A stretch of DNA of 64,000 nt, taken from contig NZ_CP099997.1 of the NCBI RefSeq assembly GCF_024138145.1, forward strand, positions 3,449,192 to 3,513,191, given 5' to 3'. The DNA is from Natronosalvus halobius (GTDB lineage: Archaea > Halobacteriota > Halobacteria > Halobacteriales > Natrialbaceae). Positions 53,894 to 62,986 of this stretch are shown in pieces (the first letter of the stretch is position 1; every line of letters begins with the position of its first letter). The notes under the pieces are model-generated. The model did no database searches. It saw nothing but the letters and a program-made list of their open reading frames with translations, and was not told the DNA's origin. The translations under genes were made by a program, and so were the position numbers.

Positions 53894-54779
53894 TAGTAGG
53901 CGGTGAGAACCCAGCCGTCTTTGTAAGGGGGTCACATGGTTTCGAGAGTAACAGGGACTTTCCGCCGGCTACGGCGCCACCAACGGCGAGATTGCCCGCT
54001 TGGCAGACTCCGATGACGTGGTCGATGGGTGGCCCCGTGTCGCCGGATCGAACGCCGAATCGACCCTGGCCAGATACCGGTTCAACCTGGCCACAAGCCG
54101 GTACGATTCGGGCCGCGTACGAGCACGCTGACTGTGGCTACGGCTCGGTAAGTGACGACTGAGGAGAGTAACGGTCGGCTTCGATGACGAACCGACCACG
54201 ACCGTTAAGCGGTCGGTTCTCGAGCAAGACGCGCGTGTCGCTGGATAGAGTCCACCCGCCAGTCGAGGACGGACGTAACGGCCAACGTGGTCCCGAGGAG
54301 CCCTCGCTCGCCCGTTTTCGATTGCCCTGCAGGACGCGCCTCGAGCGAGTCCCGTCTCCACGGAACGACGGTCAGCTTGGCCAGTATGCGCTCGATACAG
54401 CCCCCATCGGCGATGCAAACGACGCGTCGGGCGAGTGGCGATCCGTCCGACTCGATCGGGGGCCGTGGCGTCCATCGCTCGCGGCGAGAAGCGGTAACGT
54501 ACCGGCTTCGCAAGCGATGCAAAACGTGACCGCGTTTAAGACCGATACCGTTGGCGTAGAAACTGGTGTGTCAAACGTGATTGCGAGTATCCCTTCGCCG
54601 GGACAGCGGTCGCCTTCGGCGAAGTCGAGCGGCCCTGTGGTGGCAGTAAACGATCAACTACGGTGGACGGAACCGACTCGTGCCCGACTTCGATGTCGAC
54701 CGAACCGGGTACGACTGGGCGCCACCCGAGCGCGGCCGGCTGCGTTCGGGCGTCAATCTCCCGGCGGGAGGTGCCAGTA
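53894..54779. other. Long non-coding stretch with nested inverted repeats
   Basis: There are 886 bp between tfb and the DUF7344-like gene with no gene I can support; frames present are short and lack codon bias. Around 54169-54218 several overlapping complementary segments can form mutually exclusive stems. A CTGGCCAG palindrome (54066-54073) and a TACCGG...CCGGTA hairpin (54075-54103) lie nearby. It could contain an RNA element or a decayed gene. Confidence 0.45.
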
Positions 54780-55376
54780 ATGTCCTCCATCGATACGTCC
54801 CTCCCCGAGGAAATAACCGCCGTTACGGCGAACGATACTGACGAAACGCTCTCGAAAGACGTCATCTTCGAGTTGCTGAAAAACCGGCGACGGCGAGAGG
54901 TACTCGCGTACTTACTCGACGCCGAGGAGACGGTAACGCTGGGTGAACTCGCCGAACAGATCGCGGCCTGGGAGAACGACACCGACGTCAACGCGCTGAG
55001 CTCCGATCAGCGAAAACGAGTCTACGTCGCCCTCTACCAGACGCATCTGCCGAAGATGGACGACGCGGGTATCGTCGATTACGACCAGGACCGAGGTCTC
55101 ATCACCCTGGCCGATAACGCGGATTTACTCGTCATGTACCTCGACACGGACACCCACCGCCGCGAGCGGTGGGATCGATGGTACGCGGCCATGAGCGTCG
55201 TGGGCGCGGTGGTCCTCTCCGCCGGCCTCCTCGGCGTCCCCGGAATCTCGGCCATCCCGCTCTCGGCCCTCGCTGGCGTAATCGTCGCGGCCTTCCTCAC
55301 GGTCTCGTTCGTCCACGTCTTCGTGAACCACCGGTTCCAGCAGGTCGTCGAGGAAAAGCTGTCCAGGATCCAGTAA
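54780..55376 (+). CDS. DUF7344-like HTH protein with two C-terminal membrane helices
   Basis: A 198-aa protein: a winged-helix region (about 22-110: SKDVIFELLKNRRRREVLAY ... LYQTHLPKMDDAGIVDYD) followed by two hydrophobic helices (about 135-180) and a short basic tail. The pattern matches the haloarchaeal DUF7344-type HTH family. The membrane anchor suggests transmembrane regulation; no target is visible. The start is the ATG at 54780; the upstream in-frame part looks non-coding. Confidence 0.8.
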   Translation: MSSIDTSLPEEITAVTANDTDETLSKDVIFELLKNRRRREVLAYLLDAEETVTLGELAEQIAAWENDTDVNALSSDQRKRVYVALYQTHLPKMDDAGIVDYDQDRGLITLADNADLLVMYLDTDTHRRERWDRWYAAMSVVGAVVLSAGLLGVPGISAIPLSALAGVIVAAFLTVSFVHVFVNHRFQQVVEEKLSRIQ

Positions 55377-55491
55377 TCTCGACGGCCGCGCTTCGGTCGC
55401 GCGGGTTGCGACGCGGCGATTGTTTCGACCCGACCAGCGATGCAAACCTCAAGTACTGACCCGTTCGTGGCCGAATTATCGAGAAGCACTT

Positions 55492-55612
55492 TTAGTTCTC
55501 GAGCACGTACACGAAACTGGCTCCCGAGGTCATCCAGTACCGGAGCAGTTCGCGTGCCAGCAACCTGTTCCCTCGCGGGAGCCCCTCTACGCGCTGAGCG
55601 ACGGCGTTAGCG
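55492..55612 (-). other. Start-less coding-like fragment
   Basis: On the minus strand a frame with strong third-position G/C reads ANAVAQRVEGLPRGNRLL and ends with a hydrophobic GASFVYVLEN before TAA at 55492-55494. No ATG, GTG or TTG lies in a sensible place upstream without entering the SHOCT gene in another frame. It may be the 3' remnant of a gene, or be fused by frameshift. The rest of the gap (55377-55491) shows nothing. Confidence 0.3.
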
Positions 55613-56038
55613 CTAGCTCGTTTCGCGCTCGATTTCTCGGTCGCCAGGTTCCGAACGATTCCGCCGGCGCTCGAGGATCGTTTCGGGGTCGCTCCCCTCG
55701 CTCTCGAGCAGCGTCTCGAGGCTGCGTTCGAACGCCTCGTCGTCGATTTCGCCGCGGGCGTAGCGTTCCCGGAGGACCTCGACGGGGTCTGTCGCTGATT
55801 CCTCGGGGCTCGTAGGCCGGCGTTCGTCAACCACCGGGTCGTGCTGGTCGCCGTCGATTCCGATGACCTCCTCGATGAGCACCGCCGACAGCGGCAGCAG
55901 ACCAATCCAGCAGAAGAGTGCGACGAAGGCAGCCGCCGACGCGCCGATCACGAACCACGCGAGAATCGCCACTGGAAGCGTTCCCACGGCGATCAGTGCC
56001 GGAATCGAGCCGAGCAACCGACGCGTCTTCGCTCGCAT
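55613..56038 (-). CDS. SHOCT-domain membrane protein
   Basis: A 141-aa protein: basic start MRAKTRRLLG, two membrane helices (about 12-55), then a charged stretch and the SHOCT motif DPVEVLRERYARGEIDDEAF (about 87-118). Members of this group are common and small, often of unknown role in the membrane or in oligomerisation. The ATG at 56038 (MRAKTR) is used; an upstream methionine is possible. Confidence 0.85.
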   Translation of the reverse strand: MRAKTRRLLGSIPALIAVGTLPVAILAWFVIGASAAAFVALFCWIGLLPLSAVLIEEVIGIDGDQHDPVVDERRPTSPEESATDPVEVLRERYARGEIDDEAFERSLETLLESEGSDPETILERRRNRSEPGDREIERETS

Positions 56039-56138
56039 AGGATTCGATCTGCAGGGGGCGGAAAAAGTCTTCCGAGTGACGAATCTGTGGCCGACGCGGA
56101 CCGCGAAACTAAAGTTGACTTGCACCAGTCACACGCAC

Positions 56139-56906
56139 GTGGCAGTTTCGTTCGACCTGTTCGGCACGCTCGTCGCCGTCGATCGACCTGCGGACCCGGC
56201 GACGGCGGTCGCGTCCGAACTCGAGAAACGCGGCGTGGCGGTCCCCGGCGACTGGGCCGAGCGCTACGTTCGCCCGACCATCGACGCCCCCGAGGGCGCG
56301 GAGGTGCCGTTGCCGGCCCACGTCGGCCGGGCACTCTCGAGCGCCGGCGTCGAGTGGCGAGAGACCGGGGCGGGGAACGTCGTTCGTCGGGCAGTCGTCG
56401 CCGCGTTCGACCCCGACGTCGAGACCCGGGTCGGCGCCCGTCGGGCGGTCGAGGCCGCTCACGAACGCGGACCCGTCGCCGTCTGTTCGAACTGCGCCGT
56501 TCCTGAACTGGTCGGGCGAACACTCGCTCGCTCGACGCTCGAGCGCGACGACTTCGACGCCGTCGTGACGAGCGTCGGCTGTGGGTGGCGCAAACCCTCC
56601 TCGCACATCTTCGAGACGACGGTGCGACGGCTCGGGGTCGATATCACCGACCTGGTCCACGTGGGCGACGACCCGCAAGCCGACGGTGGCGTCGTCGAAG
56701 CGGGCGGAACGCTCGTCTCGCTCGAGGAAACGCCCCTCGAGTCGGTACCCGATCGGCTCGAATCCCTGCTGGAAAACGGCTCGTCGACGGCGCAGACCGG
56801 CGGAGGGACGACCTGTGTCGACGATTCGAGTGTCGTCAATTCAAGCGACATCGATTCGAGTGACGGTAATCAGAGTGACGATAATTCGAGTGACAACGTG
56901 AAATGA
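56139..56906 (+). CDS. HAD-superfamily hydrolase, head of the cobalamin operon
   Basis: A 255-aa HAD enzyme. The nucleophile is D6 in FDLFGT, where the usual second Asp of DxD is Phe. Motif II is VCSNCAVPE, motif III lysine is in GWRKPSSHIFE, and motif IV is VHVGDDPQADG. A disordered S/D/N tail (about 220-255) follows. GTG 56139 is the start, about 28 nt after an AACTAAAG TATA-like box. It overlaps cbiB by 4 bp, so it is the first gene of the cobalamin operon. It may be the phosphatase for adenosylcobalamin 5'-phosphate, but the altered DxD argues for caution. Confidence 0.75.
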   Translation: MAVSFDLFGTLVAVDRPADPATAVASELEKRGVAVPGDWAERYVRPTIDAPEGAEVPLPAHVGRALSSAGVEWRETGAGNVVRRAVVAAFDPDVETRVGARRAVEAAHERGPVAVCSNCAVPELVGRTLARSTLERDDFDAVVTSVGCGWRKPSSHIFETTVRRLGVDITDLVHVGDDPQADGGVVEAGGTLVSLEETPLESVPDRLESLLENGSSTAQTGGGTTCVDDSSVVNSSDIDSSDGNQSDDNSSDNVK

Positions 56907-57889
56907 CGGTTCAAACGCTCGCCGCCATCGGCCTGGCGCTCAGCCTCGACCTGCTGATCGGGGAGCCGCCGACGCGTCTTCATCCCGTGGCGTGGCTGGG
57001 TCGGTTGATCGATCGACTCGATCGTCCCTGGTCCGCGAACGACCGAACGCAGCGTCGAATCGGATTCCTCATCGCTCTGTTCGTCCCCCTCTTCCCGGCG
57101 GTGCTGGCGGGCGCGTTCGTCGTCGGAACGGGCCGGATTCAGCCCTTCTACGGCGCGGTCGCCGCCGCGCTCGTCCTCTTTCTGACCGCGAGCCTCCGCG
57201 CGCTCCTCGACCTGACGCGAGCGGTCCTCGCGGCGACCGAGAGCGACCTCGAGACCGCGCGCGAGCGCGTTCGCGGCCTCGTCGGCCGTGACACGGATTC
57301 GCTGACGGACGCGGAGATCCGTTCGGCAGCCATCGAGAGCGCAGCCGAAAACCTCGCTGACGGATTCGCCGCGACGCTCCTCCCGTTCGCCCTCCTGGGC
57401 CCAGTCTCGCTCCCCGCCGCCGCGGCCGCCGTCGCCTGGATCAAGGGCGTCAATACCCTGGACTCGATGCTCGGCTACCCGTCGAAACCGATCGGCACCG
57501 CCAGCGCCCGCCTGGACGACCTCGTGATGGCCGTCCCCGCTCGAGTCACCGCGTGCTGTCTCGCGCTGGCGACGTGGCGACCGCGAGCGCTGCTCTGCGC
57601 CCATCGCTGGGCGAGGGTCCCCGACTCACCGAATTCGGGGTGGCCGATGGCGACGCTGGCGTGTGCGCTCGACGTCCGTCTCGAGAAGCGGGAAGCGTAC
57701 GTTTTGAACCCCGAGGGATCGCTCCCGCGCCTGGAGGACGGCCGGCGTGCGGTGTCGGTCGTCGGCCTGGCCGCCGCCGCGCTCGTGGCGGTGGCGGCAG
57801 TCTGTGCGGCGTCCGCACCGACGCTCGAGGCCCTGGTCGCACCACCCATCGACTTCGTCGCGACCCGCGTTCGGGGGGTGGTATCGTGA
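56903..57889 (+). CDS. cbiB: Adenosylcobinamide-phosphate synthase CbiB
   Basis: A membrane enzyme (328 aa) that attaches (R)-1-amino-2-propanol phosphate to adenosylcobyric acid. The N-terminus LALSLDLLIGEPPTRLHPVA is the family hallmark. ESAAENLADGF and WIKGVNTLDSMLGY are further conserved blocks. It overlaps its neighbours by 4 bp on both sides (ATGA upstream and GTGA downstream). Confidence 0.93.
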   Translation: MTVQTLAAIGLALSLDLLIGEPPTRLHPVAWLGRLIDRLDRPWSANDRTQRRIGFLIALFVPLFPAVLAGAFVVGTGRIQPFYGAVAAALVLFLTASLRALLDLTRAVLAATESDLETARERVRGLVGRDTDSLTDAEIRSAAIESAAENLADGFAATLLPFALLGPVSLPAAAAAVAWIKGVNTLDSMLGYPSKPIGTASARLDDLVMAVPARVTACCLALATWRPRALLCAHRWARVPDSPNSGWPMATLACALDVRLEKREAYVLNPEGSLPRLEDGRRAVSVVGLAAAALVAVAAVCAASAPTLEALVAPPIDFVATRVRGVVS

Positions 57890-58698
57890 TCGGCGGCCAA
57901 GTACGCGTCACCGTTCGTGCCCTCCGTGGGGCGATTGCCTTCCTGACGCGGCTCCCCGTCGGTTCGAGGTCGCGAAACACGGGCGGGGCGACTGCCGACG
58001 CGAGCACCGACCGGGACTGGAAGGCGTTTCGCTCGAGTCCGTGGACCTTCACGATAGTAGGATGGATCGTCGGAGCACTCGCGGCCCTCCTCTTCCTCGC
58101 TTCGAACCGGCTTCCGGCCGCGTCGATTGCCTTCGGATACCTGCTCGCCGTTTTCGCGCTGACCGGGATCCACCACCTGGACGGCGTCGCCGACCTTGGG
58201 GACGCGCTCGTCGTCCACGGCGACGCCGATCGCCGGCGGGCCGTCATGACGGACACGACGACCGGCGTCGGCGCGCTGCTCTCCGTCTCGCTGGTCGTGG
58301 CGGGACTCGCGCTCGGCGCGCTTGCGCTCGCCCGCGCGCCCATCGCGGTCGCCGTGGGCGTCGCCGTCGCTGCTGAGGTCGGCGCCAAGACGGGGATGGC
58401 CGCGATGGCCTGCTTCGGCGCGGCCGCTCACGAGGGATTCGGCTCGCAGTTGACGGACGCCGCAGGTCCATCTTCGTTCCTCGTCCCCGCAGCGCTGGCT
58501 ATTCCGGCGGTCGCGCTGACCTGGTCCCACCCGGCCGCTGCCGCGGCTCTCGTCGGCGCGATTGGGGGAACCGCCCTTCCGTGGCGATGGGCCCGACGAC
58601 GGCTCGGCGGCGTCTCCGGCGACGTTTTCGGAGCGGCCAACGAAGTCGGACGACTGCTCGGCGTCCACCTGGGGGTGATCGCGTGGACGCTGTGGTGA
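57886..58698 (+). CDS. cobS: Cobalamin synthase CobS
   Basis: Joins adenosylcobinamide-GDP and alpha-ribazole (phosphate) to form cobalamin (phosphate). A 270-aa membrane protein: FLTRLPVG near the N-terminus, GIHHLDGVADLGDALVVHGD and MTDTTTGVGA are the family signatures. The GTG start overlaps the cbiB stop (GTGA). It overlaps the cobY start by 16 bp. Confidence 0.93.
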   Translation: MIGGQVRVTVRALRGAIAFLTRLPVGSRSRNTGGATADASTDRDWKAFRSSPWTFTIVGWIVGALAALLFLASNRLPAASIAFGYLLAVFALTGIHHLDGVADLGDALVVHGDADRRRAVMTDTTTGVGALLSVSLVVAGLALGALALARAPIAVAVGVAVAAEVGAKTGMAAMACFGAAAHEGFGSQLTDAAGPSSFLVPAALAIPAVALTWSHPAAAAALVGAIGGTALPWRWARRRLGGVSGDVFGAANEVGRLLGVHLGVIAWTLW

Positions 58699-59405
58699 TG
58701 GCCGGCGGACGGGGTACCAGGCTCGAGAGTCGAGTCGAAAAGCCGCTGTACGAGATCGGTGGCGTTACGATGATCGATCGGATTTTCGCGGCGCTCGAGG
58801 CGAGCGTAGTCGGCCGGATTACCGTCGCGGTTTCGCCGAACGCGCCGAATACCCGCGAGCACCTGGCGGAACGCGATTGCACGCGTTCGTTCGAGGTCGA
58901 CGGGACCGCCGAACCCGTTGATCTCGTCACGCCCGTACGGGTCCTCGAGACCGCCGGCGACGGGTACGTCGCCGACCTCGGGTCGATCCTCGAGTCGGAC
59001 TCGATTCCGATTTCGACGCCAGTGCTGACCGCGGCCGCGGATCTCCCGTTGCTCGAGGGAGCGACGGTGGACGGGATTCTCGAGCGGTACCGACGCCGCG
59101 TTCGAGCGAGGGGACGAGAAGGCGGTACCGGAAAGGATGCGCCGGCGCCGTCGATGACCGTCTGCGTCCCGACCGCGCTGAAACGACGGCTGGGGCTCAG
59201 CGTCGACTCGACGCTCGAGTCCGACCGCCACCTCGCGCCGACCGGGGTCAACGTCGTCGGCACCTCCAGTGAAACGATGATCACACGCAGCTACGACTAC
59301 AGACTGGCCTGTAACGTGAACAGACGAACTGACGCCCGCGCGGCGAAGACGTACTGCCGCGATGGGAACGGCGACGGGGAGGAGGAAGAGGAGGCGTTCC
59401 GATGA
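58683..59405 (+). CDS. cobY: Adenosylcobinamide-phosphate guanylyltransferase CobY
   Basis: The archaeal nucleotidyltransferase (240 aa) that makes adenosylcobinamide-GDP from GTP, replacing bacterial Cob[18 protein letters not shown] is the nucleotide-binding loop and TAAADLPLL the metal Asp. The GTG at 58683 is chosen since it begins the sheet just before MAGG. A D/E tail precedes the overlap (ATGA) with the next gene. Confidence 0.9.
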   Translation: MDAVVMAGGRGTRLESRVEKPLYEIGGVTMIDRIFAALEASVVGRITVAVSPNAPNTREHLAERDCTRSFEVDGTAEPVDLVTPVRVLETAGDGYVADLGSILESDSIPISTPVLTAAADLPLLEGATVDGILERYRRRVRARGREGGTGKDAPAPSMTVCVPTALKRRLGLSVDSTLESDRHLAPTGVNVVGTSSETMITRSYDYRLACNVNRRTDARAAKTYCRDGNGDGEEEEEAFR

Positions 59406-60445
59406 GGCTCCTCCTCGCCGCCGGGTCGACCGAAACGGGACTCATCGATGGGCTCAGCGCTGCCGGGGCGTCGGCTGCGGTGATGGGCTACACGCCGTCG
59501 GCCGACGCCGAAATTCTCGTCTATGGTCGGCCGACGGCCGCGCCCGTCACTCCGGTAAGCCCGACCGGGTGCCCGACCCCGGCGGCGATCACCCGCGCCG
59601 TTCGGGAGGTCGTTGACTTCGACGCGGCGGTGCTCGATGCTGGCCTGTCCGAACCGACGGCCGCCCCGACGGTCGACCTCGTGGCCGATCCAGGCGCCGA
59701 CGTTCGCGAGACCGTGGCAGTCCCGGACGCCGCGGGGGTCTACGACCGGGCCCGCCAGTTCGGCTCGACGCTCCCCGACGACCGCGTACTGATCGGCGAG
59801 ACGATTCCGGGCGGGACGACGACCGCCCTGGGGGTCGCGACCGCCCTCGGAGCGCCTATCGGCGTCTCGTCGTCGCTCCCTCAGAATCCGCTCGAGCGCA
59901 AGCGAGCGGTCGTCGAGACGGGGCTAGCGGCGAGCGACCTCGCGCCCGGCGACTGCGTGGGCGATCCGCTGGCGGCGATCCGGGCGATGGGCGACCCCGT
60001 CTAGGCCGCCGTCTCCGGCGTTGTGGCCGGGGCGCTCGAGGCCGGCGTCGACGTGACCCTCGCCGGGGGGACGCAACTGGTCGCCGTCGCGGCCGTCCTC
60101 CGCCACGTCGGCGTCGACGGGCCGCTCCGACTCGCGACCACCTCGTTCGTAGCGGACGATCCGAGCGTCGACCTCGAGGCGGCCGGCGATCGATTCGACC
60201 TCGAGGTGGTCGTCACTGACCCCGCGTTCGAGCGAAGCGAGCACGTCTCGATGGCCCGTTACTGCGCCGGGGAGGCGAAAGAGGGCGTCGCCATGGGCGG
60301 GGCACTCTCGCTCGTGGCACCCGACGAGATGGCGGCCGTTCGCCGGCGGATCGAGGCCGTCTGCGAGCGACTGGGTGTCGACGGTGAGACGACGGCGGAG
60401 GAGCCGCAGTTGCCGGACTCGAGAGGTGATGGCAATGCACCCTGA
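59402..60445 (+). pseudogene. cobT: CobT-like phosphoribosyltransferase interrupted by in-frame TAG
   Basis: The archaeal CobT family makes alpha-ribazole 5'-phosphate from dimethylbenzimidazole (or another base) and nicotinate mononucleotide. The first frame (59402-60004) ends in AIRAMGDPV at TAG (60002-60004). The same frame continues as AAVSGVVAGALEAGVDVTLA and so on to TGA at 60443-60445 (347 aa in total). [20 protein letters not shown] lies before the stop and LAGGTQLVAVAAVLRHVG after it, both well preserved. A single base change in CAG is the simplest cause. Re-initiation at GTG 60023 would give a second fragment. A sequencing error or readthrough cannot be excluded. Confidence 0.8.
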
Positions 60446-61550
60446 CGCCATCGACGCCGAAGGGCGCGTTCCACACGGCGGGGAACCCGATCACTCGCTG
60501 CTCGACTTCTCGGCGAACACGAATCCGCGGACACCGGAGGGCGTCGAATCGGTCTACGCCGACGCGCTCGAGTCGGCCCGACGATATCCGGACGACGGGT
60601 ATCCGACCTTCCTGGACGCGGCCGGGACCTACGTCGGCTGTGACCCGTCCGCCGTCGTACCGACGCCGGGCGGCCTCGCCGCGATTCGTCTCGCCTTCGA
60701 GGCAACTCTCGATCCCGGCGGTCTGGCCGTCGTTCCGCATCCGAGTTTCGGCGAGTACGCTCGGGAGGTTCGCCTCCAGGGGGCGAGGCCGCGGTTCGTG
60801 CCCCACGAGGCGGTGTGCGACCTCGCGGTCGAGTCGCTGCGAGACGTCGATCTGGTCGTCGTCTGCACGCCGAACAATCCCACGGGCGACCTCCCCGATC
60901 GCTCGCGACTCGAGGGGCTAGCCGATCGGTGCCGAACGGCCGGGACGACGCTGCTCGTCGACGAGGCGTTTCTGGGGTTCACTGAGCAGGAATCGATGGC
61001 TCGACGGGAAGACGACTGTGTCGTCGTCGCCCGCTCGCTCACCAAACTCTTCGGGCTGCCGGGGCTCCGAGCGGGATTCGCCGTCGCGTTCGGCTCGCTC
61101 GGCGAGTGCCTCGAGATGGCCCGTCGCACGTGGAACCTCGGCTCGCCCGCGGCCGCCGTCGGCGCGTACTGCATGGGGCAGACGGCGTTCGTCAGCGACA
61201 CGCGAGAGCGAGTCACCGAAGAGCGAGAGCGGATGCGGGAGGCGCTGCTGGCGGACGGCCGCTACGCGGTGGCCCCCTCGAATGCGCCGTTCCTGTTGCT
61301 CGAGGTTGGCGGCGACGGCGGTGGCGGCGGGGCAGTCAGTTCCGTCGATGGCGACGGTGAGGCGGCCAGTTCTGTCGACCGCGACGGCGGGGCAACCGAT
61401 CCTGTCGACGACCTCCTGGAGCGAACCCGCGAAGCCGGAGTCGTCATACGGGACGCCCGATCCTTCCGCGGCCTCGACTCCCACGTCCGCGTGGCGGTCA
61501 GGGACCGCAGAGCGAACGATCGACTTCTCGAGGTGCTGGTGGATGGCTGA
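60435..61550 (+). CDS. cobD: CobD/HisC-like PLP enzyme of the cobalamin operon
   Basis: A 371-aa fold-type I aminotransferase-like protein. In cobalamin operons such enzymes (CobD) decarboxylate L-threonine phosphate to aminopropanol phosphate for CbiB. LLDFSANTNPRTPEGV, VVCTPNNPTGDLP and the PLP lysine in VVARSLTKLFGLPGLRAGF are seen. A glycine/D-rich insert of about 40 residues lies near 300. The ATG at 60435 has GAGGTG about 6 nt before it; an ATG at 60429 is possible. Confidence 0.88.
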   Translation: MHPDAIDAEGRVPHGGEPDHSLLDFSANTNPRTPEGVESVYADALESARRYPDDGYPTFLDAAGTYVGCDPSAVVPTPGGLAAIRLAFEATLDPGGLAVVPHPSFGEYAREVRLQGARPRFVPHEAVCDLAVESLRDVDLVVVCTPNNPTGDLPDRSRLEGLADRCRTAGTTLLVDEAFLGFTEQESMARREDDCVVVARSLTKLFGLPGLRAGFAVAFGSLGECLEMARRTWNLGSPAAAVGAYCMGQTAFVSDTRERVTEERERMREALLADGRYAVAPSNAPFLLLEVGGDGGGGGAVSSVDGDGEAASSVDRDGGATDPVDDLLERTREAGVVIRDARSFRGLDSHVRVAVRDRRANDRLLEVLVDG

Positions 61551-62340
61551 TACCGACGCCGAGTACCGAGCCGAGCGAACCGACGGCATCCTCTGTGTCC
61601 ACCGCCCCGGAGTCGAGTGGCTCTCCTCGGGCTGGAACGGCGGCCGATCGCGAACCGACCGGGCGTTCAACGTTTCGGTTCCCGAGGGGTGGCGCTGTGA
61701 CGACCTCGACCGCTACGTCCAGGAGCGCCTCGAGCGGGCGGGCTTTGTGGACGGCCGGGGCGATCGCCCCGTCCTGCTTACCGGCGTCGACCTGGAACAC
61801 GCGCGCGGCGCCCGCTGCGGGTCGGTTACGGTCTACGCCACGGCTGGGATCTCGAACCCGGCCGCATTGCCGATTGATCCGGCCGGGGGATCGTTGCCCG
61901 ACGGACGCCTCGAGTCCGATTCCCTCGAACGGAGTGAGGGGTCGACCCCGGAGGACGACGGGGACGAGCGAGGGAGTGAGCGCCACGCCGGCACGGTCAA
62001 TCTGATCATCGGGACGACCCGCACGCTCGAGGCGGGGGCCCTCGAAAACATCCTCGCGGTTGCGGCAGAGGCGAAGGCGACGACGCTCCTCGCGCGAACG
62101 GGCTTTCCCGGAACGACGACGGACGCGGTCGTCGTCGCGCACGACCCGTCGGGACCCAGTCGGCCGTTCTCAGGTAGCGCGACGGCCGTCGGAGCGGCCG
62201 CACGGGCGTGCGTTCGGGAGGCGATCACGGCGTCACTGGCGTCCAGGTACGAGGGAACCGATGCGACGATTCCGGCGAGCGTCCAGGCGGCCGAACACGG
62301 CGTTTCGACGGACGTGCGGGCGACGGTCTTTCGCCCGTAA
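61543..62340 (+). CDS. cbiZ: Adenosylcobinamide amidohydrolase CbiZ
   Basis: Hydrolyses salvaged adenosylcobinamide to adenosylcobyric acid, letting CbiB re-use the ring (265 aa). WLSSGWNGGRSRTDRAFNVS, GARCGSVTVYATAGISNP and TVNLIIGTTRTLEAGALENI are characteristic, as is DAVVVAHDPSGPSRPFSGSA near the C-terminus. A D/E-rich insert lies at about 120-150. It overlaps the upstream gene by 8 bp, closing the operon. Confidence 0.93.
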   Translation: MADTDAEYRAERTDGILCVHRPGVEWLSSGWNGGRSRTDRAFNVSVPEGWRCDDLDRYVQERLERAGFVDGRGDRPVLLTGVDLEHARGARCGSVTVYATAGISNPAALPIDPAGGSLPDGRLESDSLERSEGSTPEDDGDERGSERHAGTVNLIIGTTRTLEAGALENILAVAAEAKATTLLARTGFPGTTTDAVVVAHDPSGPSRPFSGSATAVGAAARACVREAITASLASRYEGTDATIPASVQAAEHGVSTDVRATVFRP

Positions 62341-62360
62341 TCCGACGCGTTTCGAGCCAG

Positions 62361-62368
62361 CATATTTG
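62361..62368 (+). promoter_or_regulatory. TATA box of the small protein gene at 62393
   Basis: CATATTTG is centred about 29 nt before the ATG at 62393, giving a leaderless mRNA separate from the cobalamin operon. Confidence 0.55.
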
Positions 62369-62392
62369 CCCGTCCACATCCTGGTGTCCACC

Positions 62393-62815
62393 ATGCCAGG
62401 GGATGCCCGCGATCCCACGACGATCCGCTCGCTGGCCGTCGCTGCCGAGGACGTAGTGAACGCGTTCGTCTACACTCGCGAGAACCCCGGACGAGCTGTC
62501 CTCCGGGCGACGCCGCCGTTCCACGGGCGAATGCGCGCCCGACTGCACGTCTACCGAGTCGACGATTCGCCGGAAACCGGGGCCGTTCACGTCGAGGCTG
62601 CGTCCCTGCTCGACGCCGAAACCGTCGCGGGGTATCCGACGCTCGAGGACATCGAACAGCGTGTCGACGGCGAGGCGAGTGCCGAAACAGTCCGAGAGCA
62701 ACGCGCCGACGCGCTCGAGGTGTGGGCCGACCGAGCGCGGGAGTCGATCGTCGAGTCGGCGGCCTTCGAGACGACCGACGGCTCACACCGGGCGTCGGTG
62801 AGTACGCTCGGTTGA
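62393..62815 (+). CDS. Conserved haloarchaeal protein, 140 aa
   Basis: Not assigned a function. Sequence MPGDARDPTTIRSLAVAAEDVVNAFVY, a strand/helix core and repeated E/A-rich helices (about 80-125). It resembles DUF8009-type haloarchaeal proteins, but I cannot confirm this. Its last codons (ASVSTLG) lie in the first copy of a 29-bp tandem repeat. Confidence 0.7.
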   Translation: MPGDARDPTTIRSLAVAAEDVVNAFVYTRENPGRAVLRATPPFHGRMRARLHVYRVDDSPETGAVHVEAASLLDAETVAGYPTLEDIEQRVDGEASAETVREQRADALEVWADRARESIVESAAFETTDGSHRASVSTLG

Positions 62816-62877
62816 ATTGGCCGTTGGTGAGCACGCTCGGCTGAGAAGGGCGTCGGTGAGTACGCTCGGGTGAGCAG
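62791..62877 (+). repeat. 29-bp repeat, 3 copies, spanning a gene's stop codon
   Basis: The unit around GGCGTCGGTGAGTACGCTCG starts at 62791 and recurs every 29 bp at 62820 and 62849 (the middle copy is the most diverged). The first copy encodes the C-terminus and TGA stop; the other two follow as non-coding copies that also carry the TGA. Confidence 0.85.
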
Positions 62878-62986
62878 GAGCGTCGTTTTCGGGCTACTTG
62901 GACGCTCTCGAGTCCGTATCCGTCAACCAGTTTCACTTTCACTGCGGACGGATCGACTTCACGTGGGTCCGGTCGAATGCCGGAGT

